This document shows, piece after piece, positions 1 to 8,161 of a DNA stretch of 64,000 nt. The translations under genes were made by a program, and so were the position numbers. The stretch's first letter is position 1. Each line of letters begins with the position of its first letter. The notes under the pieces are model-generated. The model searched no databases and had not been told where the DNA came from. It worked only from the letters and a program-made list of their open reading frames with translations. The stretch comes from Cytobacillus dafuensis (GTDB lineage Bacteria; Bacillota; Bacilli; Bacillales; Cytobacillaceae), in contig NZ_CP042593.1 of NCBI RefSeq assembly GCF_007995155.1, positions 1,902,001-1,966,000 of the forward strand. The letters are read 5' to 3'.

Positions 1-320
1 CAGCTGCAAACCCGTATTTAGCAATGGCTGTTCTTTTAGCAGCAGGATTAGATGGGATAAAAAATAAATTAACTCCTCCAGAAACTGTCGATCGAAACAT
101 ATATGTGATGTCAAAAAAAGAGAGAGAAGAAAATGGAATTGTCGATTTACCTTCTACACTAGCACAAGCGCTCGAAAATTTAAAAACTGATGAAGTAATC
201 ATGAAAGCTTTAGGAAACCATTTGTTTGATCACTTTGTAAAAGCAAAGGAAATCGAGTGGGATATGTTCCGTACGCAAGTCCATCCTTGGGAGCGTGAGC
301 AGTATATTTTACAATATTAA
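1..320 (+). CDS. glnA: Glutamine synthetase, type I, C-terminal part (5' end outside window)
   Basis: Only about the last 105 residues are present; the reading frame is open from base 3 to the TAA at 318-320. The protein would make glutamine from glutamate, ammonia and ATP in the cytoplasm. The visible part carries the conserved NPYLAM segment, the DRNIY segment and the C-terminal [13 protein letters not shown] region typical of bacterial GS-I from Bacillus. In B. subtilis the main glnA lies next to glnR elsewhere, so a copy beside asnO may be a second paralogue; this is inference because the upstream gene is not visible. It sits 56 bases upstream of asnO on the same strand, with no terminator seen between them. 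The pairing makes sense because glutamine is the amide donor for asparagine synthetase. Confidence 0.93.
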   Translation, partial: AANPYLAMAVLLAAGLDGIKNKLTPPETVDRNIYVMSKKEREENGIVDLPSTLAQALENLKTDEVIMKALGNHLFDHFVKAKEIEWDMFRTQVHPWEREQYILQY

Positions 321-376
321 AAACTTGCCATGAAAATTTGTTTTCCGTAAATATATGAAGAAAGCGTGTGATATAC

Positions 377-2227
377 GTGTGTGGAATAACAGGGTGGATT
401 AGTTGGCATCAAGATTTAACTCAGAAAGAATTCATCGTGGAAAAAATGACGAATACATTATCAAGGCGAGGGCCTGATTCATCCAATATTTGGAGCTCTT
501 TACATGCTATATTCGGTCATAAAAGGCTTATTGTTGTCGACCCTGCCGGTGGTGCACAACCCATGACAAGAGGAAAAAACGGGCAAACATACACAATCGT
601 ATACAATGGCGAACTTTATAATACAGAAGAAATTCGCAAGGAACTGGTGAAAAAAGGATATTCCTTTCAATCACATTCTGATACGGAAGTCCTTTTGACT
701 TCTTATATAGAGTGGGGGGAGCAATGCGTAGAGTATTTGAATGGGATATTTGCATTTGCTGTTTGGGATATGCAAAAGGAAAAGCTCTTTATTGCTAGAG
801 ATCGGCTTGGGGTCAAACCGCTTTTTTACAAAGAAGAAGACGGCTCACTTCTATTTGGATCTGAACTTAAAGCGATATTGGCACATCCGAATATTAAGTC
901 AGAAGTGGATAGAGAAGGGCTTCAGGAGATTTTTGGGCTAGGCCCTTCTAGGACCCCTGGACTTGGTGTTTTTAGAGGAATCAAAGAGCTTCGGCCTGCT
1001 CATGCACTTCATTATGATCGAAAAGGGTTGAAGATATGGCGCTACTGGAATGTTGAAAGTAGAAAACATCATCATTCGTATGCAGAAACAGTTGAGCACA
1101 TAAGGTTTCTTGTGAAGGATGCTGTGGAACGCCAATTGATTGCAGATGTCCCAGTTTGTACGTTTTTATCTGGAGGAGTGGATTCTAGTGCAATTAGTGC
1201 GTTAGCTTCTGATTTTTTTAAAAAGGAGAGTAGAGGCTCTCTTCATACGTACTCAATTGATTATGAGCATAATAGTCAATATTTCAAGGCGAGCGCATTT
1301 CAGCCTGATCAAGATGGACCATGGATTCAAAAAATGAGTCAGTATATAGGCTCCATTCATCATTCAGCAGTAATAGATACTAATCAATTAGCCAGCTACT
1401 TAAAAGATGCAATCTTATTGAGGGATTTACCTGGGATGGCTGACGTGGATTCCTCCTTATTATGGTTCTGTGAACAAATAAAACAGGATTTTACAGTTGC
1501 TTTGTCTGGTGAATGTGCTGATGAGATTTTTGGAGGGTATCCTTGGTTTTATAAAGAGGAATCGTTAGAAGATGCTATGTTTCCATGGATGAATTCTCTG
1601 GAAGCGAGAGAGGAGCTTTTACTTCCAGAATGGCAAAAGAGGCTAGATCTGAAAGGGTATGTGAATGGGAGATATTTAGAAACAATCAATGAAGTTCCTC
1701 ATTTAGAAGAAGAAAGTAGATTAGAAGCACGTCGTCGGGAAATGTTTTATTTAAACATGGTCTGGTTTATGACAACTCTTTTAGAAAGAAAAGATCGAAT
1801 GAGTATGGGGGCTAGCTTAGAAGTCCGTGTGCCATTTGCTGACCATCGCCTTGTTGAATATGCTTGGAACATTCCGTGGGAATTAAAAATGCTAAATGGA
1901 AGGGAAAAAGGATTATTACGAAAATCCTTGGAAGGAATACTTCCAAATGATGTTCTATATCGGAAAAAAAGTCCGTACCCTAAAACGCACAACCCAAAAT
2001 ATTTGAAGATTGTTAGTGAAATGTTAAATACTGTTATAGACAACAAAAATTCTCCGATTCTCGAAATAATATCCAAACAAAAAATTAAAGACATCATTAA
2101 TTCAGATGGTTCCTCATTTAAAGCACCTTGGTTTGGTCAATTAATGACAGGCCCTCAACTAATTGCTCATCTCATACAAATTAACACTTGGCTAGAAAAA
2201 TATAATATTAACATAATAGACAACTGA
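377..2227 (+). CDS. asnO: Asparagine synthetase (glutamine-hydrolysing), AsnO type
   Basis: Makes asparagine from aspartate, glutamine and ATP. It has an N-terminal class II glutamine amidotransferase domain (about residues 2-210) and a C-terminal AMP-forming synthetase domain carrying the pyrophosphate loop SGGVDSS (about 265-271). The whole protein resembles B. subtilis AsnO (YisO), which is needed for normal sporulation. The longest ORF opens at GTG 368, but I place the start at GTG 377 because it puts Cys directly after the initiator Met, as required for the Ntn nucleophile; this gives 616 residues, close to AsnO. The ribosome binding site (GAAGAAAG near 357-364) is weak for either start. 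It follows a glutamine synthetase gene closely and is followed by ktrC. Confidence 0.93.
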   Translation: MCGITGWISWHQDLTQKEFIVEKMTNTLSRRGPDSSNIWSSLHAIFGHKRLIVVDPAGGAQPMTRGKNGQTYTIVYNGELYNTEEIRKELVKKGYSFQSHSDTEVLLTSYIEWGEQCVEYLNGIFAFAVWDMQKEKLFIARDRLGVKPLFYKEEDGSLLFGSELKAILAHPNIKSEVDREGLQEIFGLGPSRTPGLGVFRGIKELRPAHALHYDRKGLKIWRYWNVESRKHHHSYAETVEHIRFLVKDAVERQLIADVPVCTFLSGGVDSSAISALASDFFKKESRGSLHTYSIDYEHNSQYFKASAFQPDQDGPWIQKMSQYIGSIHHSAVIDTNQLASYLKDAILLRDLPGMADVDSSLLWFCEQIKQDFTVALSGECADEIFGGYPWFYKEESLEDAMFPWMNSLEAREELLLPEWQKRLDLKGYVNGRYLETINEVPHLEEESRLEARRREMFYLNMVWFMTTLLERKDRMSMGASLEVRVPFADHRLVEYAWNIPWELKMLNGREKGLLRKSLEGILPNDVLYRKKSPYPKTHNPKYLKIVSEMLNTVIDNKNSPILEIISKQKIKDIINSDGSSFKAPWFGQLMTGPQLIAHLIQINTWLEKYNINIIDN

Positions 2228-2255
2228 AATGAGGCATGCTATTCTGGGAACTAGA

Positions 2256-2284
2256 TTATTTCAATCATTGTGATACAATATAAT
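2256..2284 (+). promoter_or_regulatory. Candidate sigma-A promoter of ktrC
   Basis: TTATTT at 2256-2261 and a perfect TATAAT at 2279-2284 are 17 bases apart, about 40 bases before the ktrC start. The -35 box is poor, so the call rests mainly on the -10 box and its spacing. Confidence 0.45.
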
Positions 2285-2323
2285 CTAAATTATTTAGTTT
2301 GTAATTATCTGGAGGAATGATTG

Positions 2324-2983
2324 GTGAAAAAGGAATTTGCTGTGATTGGGCTTGGACGTTTTGGTGGAAGTATCTGCCGTGCACTTGCTGAAGAAGGCAT
2401 GGAGGTCATGGCAATAGATGTTGATGAGGATCGCGTGAATGAATTTTCTATGATTGCCTCCCATGCTGTCGTTGGAGATACGACGGATGAATCAGTTATT
2501 AAAAGCCTAGGAATTAGAAACTTTGACCATGTCATTGTAGCAATTGGTGATAATATTCAGGCAAGTATATTAACGACTTTAATATTAAAGGAATTAGGAG
2601 TTAATAAAATTACTGTTAAAGCTCAAAATGATTATCATGAAAAGGTTTTAAGAAAAATTGGGGCAGACCATGTAGTTCATCCAGAGCGAGACATGGGCCG
2701 AAGAATTGCTCATAATATTTCCTCAAATAATGTATTAGATTATCTTGAGCTTTCAGATGAGCATAGTATTGTTGAAATCGTTGCAAATGAGAAGCTCAGT
2801 GGACATACACTTATCGATCTAGACATCCGAGCGAAATATGGAATTAATATTGTAGCTATAAAGAGAAGAAATGATATTATTGTTTCCCCACTTGCACATG
2901 AAGAAATCCAAACAAATGATATTTTAATTGTCATCGGAGCAGACGTAGATATTGTTCGATTTGAGAAAAAGGTAATGGGATAA
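2324..2983 (+). CDS. ktrC: Potassium uptake regulatory subunit KtrC (RCK protein)
   Basis: Cytoplasmic gating ring protein of the Ktr potassium transporter, partner of the membrane subunit KtrD (B. subtilis YkqB). The 219-residue protein has an N-terminal Rossmann fold RCK_N domain with nucleotide motif GLGRFGGS (residues 9-16), and an RCK_C domain in the last third, the place where c-di-AMP binds in Ktr proteins. The ORF could begin at TTG 2321, but GGAGGA at 2311-2316 is 4 bases from that codon and 7 from GTG 2324, so GTG is preferred; this also gives the family start MKKEFAVIGLG. No ktrD lies nearby, as in B. subtilis, where the pair is also unlinked. It is convergent with rnjA across a shared terminator. 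Confidence 0.94.
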   Translation: MKKEFAVIGLGRFGGSICRALAEEGMEVMAIDVDEDRVNEFSMIASHAVVGDTTDESVIKSLGIRNFDHVIVAIGDNIQASILTTLILKELGVNKITVKAQNDYHEKVLRKIGADHVVHPERDMGRRIAHNISSNNVLDYLELSDEHSIVEIVANEKLSGHTLIDLDIRAKYGINIVAIKRRNDIIVSPLAHEEIQTNDILIVIGADVDIVRFEKKVMG

Positions 2984-2990
2984 CTAAAAA

Positions 2991-3026
2991 GGCTGTAAAT
3001 CACATTTGGGATTTACAGCCTTTTTT
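2991..3026. terminator. Bidirectional terminator between ktrC and rnjA
   Basis: A perfect 10-bp stem (GGCTGTAAAT at 2991-3000 with ATTTACAGCC at 3011-3020) is followed by T-rich sequence on the plus side and preceded by A-rich sequence, so it can stop transcripts from both convergent genes. Confidence 0.9.
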
Positions 3027-3030
3027 ATGT

Positions 3031-4698
3031 TTACACTTCCATAATGATTGGTAAAATCATTGGACGGCGTTTAGTTTTTTCATATAGGAATGGAGCAAGA
3101 GTATCAGTGATTTCATTTTTAATTTCTGACCATTGTGTTGTTCTTCTTTCCATTACTTTGCTCAAATGCTTTGTAATTAGTGCTTGAGCATCATTAATTA
3201 AATCTCCTGATTCTCTCATATAGACGAACCCACGTGAGATGAGATCAGGCCCTGCAGCGATTTTGAAATCCTTCATATTAATGCTGACTACAACAACCAC
3301 TAGTCCTTCTTCAGAAAGAATACGGCGGTCTCTTAAGACGATATTACCGATATCACCAATCCCGCTACCGTCAATATAAACAGAGCCAGAAGGGATTTTA
3401 CCTGCAATTTGTGCAGAATCTTCGCTTAATGCGAGCACTTCACCGTTATCCATGATAAAGCAGTTTTCTTCCATCACACCACAGTCTACAGCTAATTTTG
3501 AGTGCATTTTTTGCATTCTATATTCTCCGTGGATTGGCATAAAGAATTTTGGCTTTATTAGTCGAAGCATTAATTTTTGTTCTTCCTGACCGCCATGGCC
3601 AGATGTATGAATATCACTTAACTTGCCATAAATAACTTCTGCTCCTGCACGGGAAAGCATATCAATCGTTCTGCTAACACTAATTGTATTTCCTGGAATA
3701 GGAGATGATGAAAATACAACCGTATCCCCAGGATTGATTTGAATTTGACGGTGTGTTCCATTAGCAATTCTAGATAGTGCTGCCATCGGCTCTCCTTGAC
3801 TTCCAGTACAAAGGATTGTGACTTGGTTTGCAGGCAAGCGATTGATTTGTTGGGCCTCGATAAATGTTTCTTTTGGCGCCTGAATATAGCCAAGCTCTTG
3901 TCCGATATTAATAGCTGCTTCCATACTGCGGCCGAAAACGGCAATCTTTCTGCCATTTAATACAGCTGCTTCAGTTACTTGCTGAAGCCTATGGATATTT
4001 GAAGCAAATGTAGCAAAAATAACTCGGCCTTCGACTTTGCGGAATATGTCATGAATACTTTCCCCGACTCTCCGCTCCGACATTGTAAACTCAGGGATTT
4101 CACTATTTGTACTGTCTGACAATAAACAAAGAACGCCTTCCTTACCTATCTCAGCCATTTTTGTTAAGTTTGCTGGTTCCCCGACAGGGGTGAAATCAAA
4201 CTTAAAATCACCTGTATGCACAATTTGTCCTGGAGGAGTTTTAACAACAATCCCATATGAATCTGGAATACTATGCGTTGTTCGGAAAAAAGTAACTGAT
4301 GTTTTTCTAAATTTAATTACATCATCTTCTTTTATTTCATGCATTTTCGTTTGTCTTAGTAAACCATGTTCTTCTAATTTATTACGAAGTAAGCCGAGAG
4401 CAAGTTTTCCGCCGTAAATAGGGATATTTACTTCCCGTAAAAGGTATGGAATTCCCCCTATGTGATCTTCATGTCCGTGCGTAATAAATAGACCTTTAAT
4501 TTTTTCTTCATTTTTTACTAAATAAGTGTAGTCAGGAATTACATAATCAATTCCCAGTAGTTCATCCTCGGGGAATTTGATCCCAGCATCAATTAAGATG
4601 ATCTCATCTTGGAATTGAACAGCATACGTATTCTTTCCGATTTCTCCTAATCCACCAAGGGCGAAAACGGCTGTTTGATCGTTCTTAACAAATTTCAT
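3031..4698 (-). CDS. rnjA: Ribonuclease J1
   Basis: 5'-to-3' exoribonuclease and endonuclease central to mRNA decay and rRNA maturation. The 555-residue length equals that of B. subtilis RNase J1. It has the metallo-beta-lactamase core with the zinc motif HGHEDH at residues 74-79, then the beta-CASP domain with SDSTNSE near 195, and the C-terminal domain. The gene starts 3 bases after the rpoY stop codon on the same strand, forming the conserved rpoY-rnjA operon. Confidence 0.97.
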   Translation of the reverse strand: MKFVKNDQTAVFALGGLGEIGKNTYAVQFQDEIILIDAGIKFPEDELLGIDYVIPDYTYLVKNEEKIKGLFITHGHEDHIGGIPYLLREVNIPIYGGKLALGLLRNKLEEHGLLRQTKMHEIKEDDVIKFRKTSVTFFRTTHSIPDSYGIVVKTPPGQIVHTGDFKFDFTPVGEPANLTKMAEIGKEGVLCLLSDSTNSEIPEFTMSERRVGESIHDIFRKVEGRVIFATFASNIHRLQQVTEAAVLNGRKIAVFGRSMEAAINIGQELGYIQAPKETFIEAQQINRLPANQVTILCTGSQGEPMAALSRIANGTHRQIQINPGDTVVFSSSPIPGNTISVSRTIDMLSRAGAEVIYGKLSDIHTSGHGGQEEQKLMLRLIKPKFFMPIHGEYRMQKMHSKLAVDCGVMEENCFIMDNGEVLALSEDSAQIAGKIPSGSVYIDGSGIGDIGNIVLRDRRILSEEGLVVVVVSINMKDFKIAAGPDLISRGFVYMRESGDLINDAQALITKHLSKVMERRTTQWSEIKNEITDTLAPFLYEKTKRRPMILPIIMEV

Positions 4699-4701
4699 AA
4701 T

Positions 4702-4914
4702 TTATCTAATCTCCAATACATTAAAGTCTTCTCGTTGTTTTTCAAATTCTAAAAAATCCCCTTTAAGCTCTGCAATAAACTCAATATTATATGGTCTATC
4801 TGCTAATTTAAGCCGTACATCCCTTTCGGATTCTGCTTCCATATAAATTGTTTGTGTTTTTTCCCGTACTGGTACTTCCTTGATTGACTCTTGATAAAAA
4901 ACTTTAAATATCAT
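4702..4914 (-). CDS. rpoY: RNA polymerase epsilon subunit
   Basis: Small accessory subunit of Firmicutes RNA polymerase (formerly YkzG). The 70-residue acidic protein matches the family in length and in its start MIFKVFYQE. It has no enzymatic motif; the family packs against the polymerase core and has been linked to resistance to phage inhibitors. It is the first gene of the rpoY-rnjA operon, behind a TCTCTCCTTA (minus-strand TAAGGAGAGA) ribosome binding site at 4921-4930. An ATTATA (minus TATAAT) at 4949-4954 is a likely -10 box. Confidence 0.94.
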   Translation of the reverse strand: MIFKVFYQESIKEVPVREKTQTIYMEAESERDVRLKLADRPYNIEFIAELKGDFLEFEKQREDFNVLEIR

Positions 4915-5057
4915 CTAATATCTCTCCTTATTCCGAATAACTTTTTCTATTATATATAAAAATAACATGTTTTTCATGTTTTTTCTTATTTAAGATGAAT
5001 TATACATTTTATGTAAATAGGGCTTCTTAAGGTAATTCAAATGATAATAAGGAAGGA

Positions 5058-5080
5058 GCCCTTCTCAAGCATGAAGGGCC
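5058..5080 (-). terminator. Terminator of the tiny basic ORF
   Basis: GCCCTTC (5058-5064) and GAAGGGC (5073-5079) form a GC-rich stem with an 8-base loop. On the minus strand it is followed by a pyrimidine-rich TCCTTCCTTATT run, and it lies 11 bases after the stop of the small ORF at 5091. Confidence 0.65.
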
Positions 5081-5090
5081 CAAAAGAATT

Positions 5091-5162
5091 TTAAGCAATT
5101 GATTTTTTTCGAAGCATATCTCTCCACTGTTTTAAAAGCTTCTTTCTTAGCTTCTTTAACAT
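5091..5162 (-). CDS. Tiny basic peptide ORF (23 aa), function unknown
   Basis: A 23-residue ORF reading MLKKLRKKLLKQWRDMLR and ending KKSIA. Ten of 23 residues are Lys or Arg, with one Trp, and the spacing of Leu is compatible with an amphipathic helix. It is preceded by AAGGAG (plus-strand 5173-5178) 10 bases before the ATG and followed by a hairpin terminator. A candidate promoter lies upstream on the minus strand (-35 TTTACT at 5208-5213, -10 TAAAAT at 5186-5191, 16-base spacer). I do not recognise the family. It may be a real small protein, or the RNA may act as a small RNA. It is independent of rpoY, which begins 144 bases further on. Confidence 0.5.
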   Translation of the reverse strand: MLKKLRKKLLKQWRDMLRKKSIA

Positions 5163-5324
5163 CGTGGATCAACTCCTTACATTCTATTTTAAACGATACT
5201 TGTCCAAAGTAAAAGCGAACAAGGGGGTGTTTAAAGAATAAATACTGTTTTTATTTTTATTATATGACGAAATGAGATAATCTTCCGTGGATAATTATGG
5301 TTTTTTTTATTTTGTACTAGCATC

Positions 5325-5333
5325 TGTTATAAT
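5325..5333 (+). promoter_or_regulatory. Extended -10 promoter of ykrA
   Basis: TGTTATAAT at 5325-5333 is a perfect extended -10 element (TGnTATAAT), 65 bases before the ykrA start. The -35 region is only T-rich. Confidence 0.6.
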
Positions 5334-5398
5334 GTGGGGAGCATTTTGAGAAAAGTTTAAGCTTAGTTTTCTGAATGAAGAAAGGTTGGGAATTACCA

Positions 5399-6169
5399 AT
5401 GAAAAAAATCGTATTTTTTGATATAGATGGGACTTTATTAGATAGTGAAAAAAAGCTGCCTGATAATACAAGAAAAGCAGTAGAACAATTAAAGAAAAAT
5501 GGTGTATATGTTGCTATTGCTACAGGCCGAGCTCCATTTATGTTTGAAAGATTACGAGAAGAGCTTGAAATTGAATCCTTTGTTAGCTTTAACGGTCAAT
5601 ATGTTGTTTTTGAAAATGAAGTTATTTACAAAAACTCTTTGCCAACAGGGGAAGTTGAGAGATTAGTGAATTATTCAAAAAAGAAAAACAACCCTTTAGT
5701 ATTTTTAAATGAAAAATCAATGAAATCATCCGTTTTGGAAAATGATTTAATAGAAGAAAGTATCGGAAGCTTAAAATTTCCTTATCCAGCTTTAGATTCT
5801 GATTTCTATAAAACCAATGAAATCTTTCAAGCACTTTTATTTTTTGAAGAGAAAGAGGATTTTGTTTATCGAAAGGATTTTCCGAACTTCCATTTTATTC
5901 GCTGGCATAAGTATTCAACAGATGTTTTACCTGCTGGAGGATCAAAGGCAGAAGGAATTAAAACGATGATCAATCGACTTGGCTTTAATATGGAGGACGT
6001 TTATGCATTTGGTGATGGCTTGAACGATATTGAAATGCTTCAAGCGGTTGGAACTGGAGTTGCTATGGGAAATGCTCTAGATGTGGTTAAAAAAGCAGCT
6101 AACCGAACAACAACTTCTGTTGATCATGATGGAATTTGGAATGGATTAAAAGATTTAGCATTAATATAA
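5399..6169 (+). CDS. ykrA: HAD-family (Cof-type) sugar or nucleotide phosphatase YkrA
   Basis: Predicted cytoplasmic phosphohydrolase of the haloacid dehalogenase superfamily, Cof/IIB subfamily. Motif I FFDIDGTLLD places the nucleophile at Asp8 and the acid/base at Asp10. Motif II is ATGR near residue 40, and motif III/IV is FGDGLNDIEML near 205-215. The substrate cannot be told from sequence. The longest ORF begins at ATG 5375, but starting at 5399 gives 256 residues, very close to B. subtilis YkrA, and begins directly with the conserved MKKIVFFDIDG. The ribosome binding site (GAAAGG) is somewhat far away for this start, so the eight-residue longer form remains possible. Gene order rpoY-ykrA-def matches B. 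subtilis. Confidence 0.88.
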   Translation: MKKIVFFDIDGTLLDSEKKLPDNTRKAVEQLKKNGVYVAIATGRAPFMFERLREELEIESFVSFNGQYVVFENEVIYKNSLPTGEVERLVNYSKKKNNPLVFLNEKSMKSSVLENDLIEESIGSLKFPYPALDSDFYKTNEIFQALLFFEEKEDFVYRKDFPNFHFIRWHKYSTDVLPAGGSKAEGIKTMINRLGFNMEDVYAFGDGLNDIEMLQAVGTGVAMGNALDVVKKAANRTTTSVDHDGIWNGLKDLALI

Positions 6170-6185
6170 GTGTTTCCAAATGAAG

Positions 6186-6304
6186 GGGGCTGTCCCAAAA
6201 GAAAAGGTGTCAGGCACCACAAATTATATCTAGAATTAATAAGAGGGTGGAATTCTAGATATAGTGTATTAAGTGGATGCCAGACACCTTATGGGACAAC
6301 CTTT
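6186..6304. repeat. Long imperfect palindrome, GGTGTCAGGCACC type
   Basis: The arms TGTCCCAAAAGAAAAGGTGTC (opening near 6191) and GACACCTTATGGGACA (closing near 6300) pair imperfectly. Inner arms TATATCTAGAATT (6225-6237) and AATTCTAGATATA (6251-6263) pair perfectly around a 13-base loop. The core GGTGTCAGGCACC is a palindrome I know as recurrent in Bacillus intergenic DNA; the family assignment is from memory. It fills the gap between convergent ykrA and def and may also serve as their terminator. Confidence 0.75.
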
Positions 6305-6310
6305 AATCTC

Positions 6311-6865
6311 CTATCTGTCAATCGGTACTGCATCTTCAATAGGCTTAAATGGGTCGTTTTGATTAATATGATCATAGAACATGATTCCGTTTAGATGATC
6401 AATTTCGTGTTGGAATACAATTGCAAGCATGCCTTTTAATCTCAGCTTAACTTCAGAGCCATCAATACTTGTACCTTGAACGGTTATTCGTGAATATCTT
6501 GGAACATATCCAGGAATTGCTTCATCAACTGATAAACAACCTTCTCCGGCCAATATATAGGTCTTTTCGACTGAATGACTTTTGATTTTTGGATTAAACA
6601 AAGCGTAACTGTGAAGAACCCCTTTTTCATCGTGTAAATGGACTGCAATCATTCTTTTTGCAACATTTATTTGCGGAGCTGCTAAACCAATACCAGGTCG
6701 AAGACCATATTTTTCAGCAACCTCAGGATTTTGACTGTTAATAACATATTCCAATAAGCTTTCTAAAATTTGTATATCTTCAATTGATGGCGGAAGGGGA
6801 ACTTCCTTTGCAACGTTTCTAAGTGTTGGGTGACCATCACGGATAATATCATTCATTGTTAACAT
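6311..6865 (-). CDS. def: Peptide deformylase (DefB/YkrB type)
   Basis: Removes the formyl group from the N-terminal Met of new proteins; metal-dependent cytoplasmic enzyme. All three family motifs are present: GIGLAAPQ (58-65), EGCLS with metal ligand Cys110, and HEIDH with His153, Glu154 and His157. The longest ORF starts at GTG 6877, but AGGAG would then touch the start codon. ATG 6865 is 11 bases behind AGGAG and yields 184 residues, the length of B. subtilis DefB. It is convergent with ykrA. Confidence 0.95.
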   Translation of the reverse strand: MLTMNDIIRDGHPTLRNVAKEVPLPPSIEDIQILESLLEYVINSQNPEVAEKYGLRPGIGLAAPQINVAKRMIAVHLHDEKGVLHSYALFNPKIKSHSVEKTYILAGEGCLSVDEAIPGYVPRYSRITVQGTSIDGSEVKLRLKGMLAIVFQHEIDHLNGIMFYDHINQNDPFKPIEDAVPIDR

Positions 6866-7036
6866 TGGATCATTCACTCCTGTGATTAATATATATTATA
6901 AAAGAATAGACTGGAAACTTTGGTGTTAATTCCAATTTTTTTACTATGGCATTTACATAGTTGTGTCAAACTTCATGGCTCTAGTGCTTTTCTTTTCTTA
7001 ATAGTCTATCAGAGTATATGTAAAAAGTTAATAAAA

Positions 7037-7061
7037 GAGAAGGCACATTTTGTACCTTCTC
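7037..7061 (-). terminator. Terminator of the YjcZ-type gene
   Basis: GAGAAGG (7037-7043) pairs with CCTTCTC (7055-7061), and the minus strand continues with TTTTATTAACTTTTT. It lies 11 bases after the stop codon of the small gene at 7072. Confidence 0.8.
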
Positions 7062-7071
7062 AGAAAACAAC

Positions 7072-7209
7072 CTATCTCAAGCATGAGCAGCCAACAATGA
7101 TAAGAAGAATGAACAATACTACAATTAATGCAAAGCCTCTGCCAAAGCAAGCTCCGCCTACAAATCCTGGATAACCACAGCCAAATCCGTATCCACCATA
7201 TCCGTACAC
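7072..7209 (-). CDS. YjcZ-family small sporulation protein
   Basis: A 45-residue ORF with a Gly/Tyr-rich N-terminus (repeated YGYGGYG-type sequence), one Cys in a GCGYPG context, then the family hallmark hydrophobic segment FALIVVLFILLIIVG (about residues 26-40) and a short Cys-containing tail. This is the sporulation-associated YjcZ type: one membrane segment with a glycine-rich head, made during sporulation in relatives. The start GTG 7207-7209 is 9 bases behind GGGAGG (plus-strand 7219-7224). A sigma-K/E-like -10 lies upstream, and a terminator follows. It is an added gene compared with the B. subtilis order def-ykyA. Confidence 0.85.
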   Translation of the reverse strand: MYGYGGYGFGCGYPGFVGGACFGRGFALIVVLFILLIIVGCSCLR

Positions 7210-7278
7210 GAAGGATAACCTCCCTAAAAGTTAGATTATCGTCCACTTCACATTTTGTCTCGTACCGGACGATTAATA

Positions 7279-7287
7279 TAGCCTATG
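7279..7287 (-). promoter_or_regulatory. Candidate sporulation (sigma-K/E type) -10 element
   Basis: On the minus strand, CATAGGCTA matches the CATAnnnTA -10 pattern of mother-cell sigma factors and lies about 75 bases before the YjcZ-type gene. The -35 is not clear, so this is a motif match only. Confidence 0.35.
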
Positions 7288-7436
7288 TAAATATCGATTA
7301 ATTTGTGTAGGCCTCTGCCTAAGTCATAAATGAAAAGTGTTTTGAATAGATTTTATTAATGGACAAACCTCACATGTATTGTCAAATGATTAAGCAAAAG
7401 ATATAGTAAAATTGTTATATTTAAGGAGGTTTCAAT

Positions 7437-8105
7437 GTGTTGGTAATCCGAAAAAGCTATATATTATTCGTTTGTATTGCTGGAGCAGTATTTTTAACAG
7501 GTTGCCTAAAACAACAGACACCAGTCGAAAAAATGTATGAAGTACTGGAAAATGTAGTTGCGTCTGAAGAAGCATTTGAAGCACAGCAAGTTCCTCTTGT
7601 CGAATTAGAGAAAAAAGAAAAGGAAATTTATGATAAAATTATTTCTCTTGGTATGAAGCAATTTGAAGAAATTACCAAACTATCAAATGAAGCATCCGCG
7701 ATTGTTGATCAACGAAAAAAACATATAGAGAAGGAAGAGGAAAGTATTAGAGCCTCTGAAAAAGAATTTAAAGAATTAAAACCTATCATTAAAGACTTAA
7801 AAAATCCATCTCTTAAGGAAAAATCACTTCAGTTATACGAAACTATGACTGAAAGATATAAAATTCACGATGAATTATATCTAGACTATTCAAAAGCAAT
7901 TGAATTGGATAAAGAGTTATATGCAATGTTTAAAAATGAAAATATCCAATTAGACCAGTTAGAGGATCAAATTACGAAAATAAATGAAGAATATGGTAAA
8001 GTTTTAGAAGCAAATGAAAAATTTAACGATAAAACTAAGCAATATAACGAGATGAAATTATCCTTCTATAAAGAATCGGGGCTTGATGTAAATCTAAAGG
8101 AATAA
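7437..8105 (+). CDS. ykyA: YkyA-type lipoprotein
   Basis: Predicted membrane-anchored lipoprotein of 222 residues. The signal peptide has a short basic start, a hydrophobic stretch and the lipobox LTGC with Cys23 as the lipidated residue. The mature part is charged and rich in Glu/Lys, almost certainly long alpha-helical coiled coil. Family members are annotated as putative cell-wall-binding lipoproteins; the function is not established. The start GTG 7437 is 6 bases behind AAGGAGGT; TTG 7440 is nearly as good. An ATG at 7435 is out of frame and stops at once. It lies upstream of pdhA, as in B. subtilis. Confidence 0.88.
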   Translation: MLVIRKSYILFVCIAGAVFLTGCLKQQTPVEKMYEVLENVVASEEAFEAQQVPLVELEKKEKEIYDKIISLGMKQFEEITKLSNEASAIVDQRKKHIEKEEESIRASEKEFKELKPIIKDLKNPSLKEKSLQLYETMTERYKIHDELYLDYSKAIELDKELYAMFKNENIQLDQLEDQITKINEEYGKVLEANEKFNDKTKQYNEMKLSFYKESGLDVNLKE

Positions 8106-8108
8106 TTT

Positions 8109-8145
8109 GAAAGAGCGACATTCTCTATGAATGTTGCTCTTTTTT
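8109..8145 (+). terminator. Terminator of ykyA
   Basis: AAGAGCGACATTC and GAATGTTGCTCTT form a stem with one mismatch, followed directly by TTTTT, starting a few bases after the ykyA stop. Confidence 0.88.
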
Positions 8146-8161
8146 ATTTAATATTTTGATG

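Noticed and set aside
4915..5398. Riboswitch between rpoY and ykrA
   Set aside because: The only hairpin (5058-5080) belongs to the tiny minus-strand ORF, and no known aptamer pattern is seen.
7028..7246. 72-residue minus-strand ORF
   Set aside because: Overlaps the YjcZ-type gene in another frame; that smaller gene has the ribosome binding site and family features.
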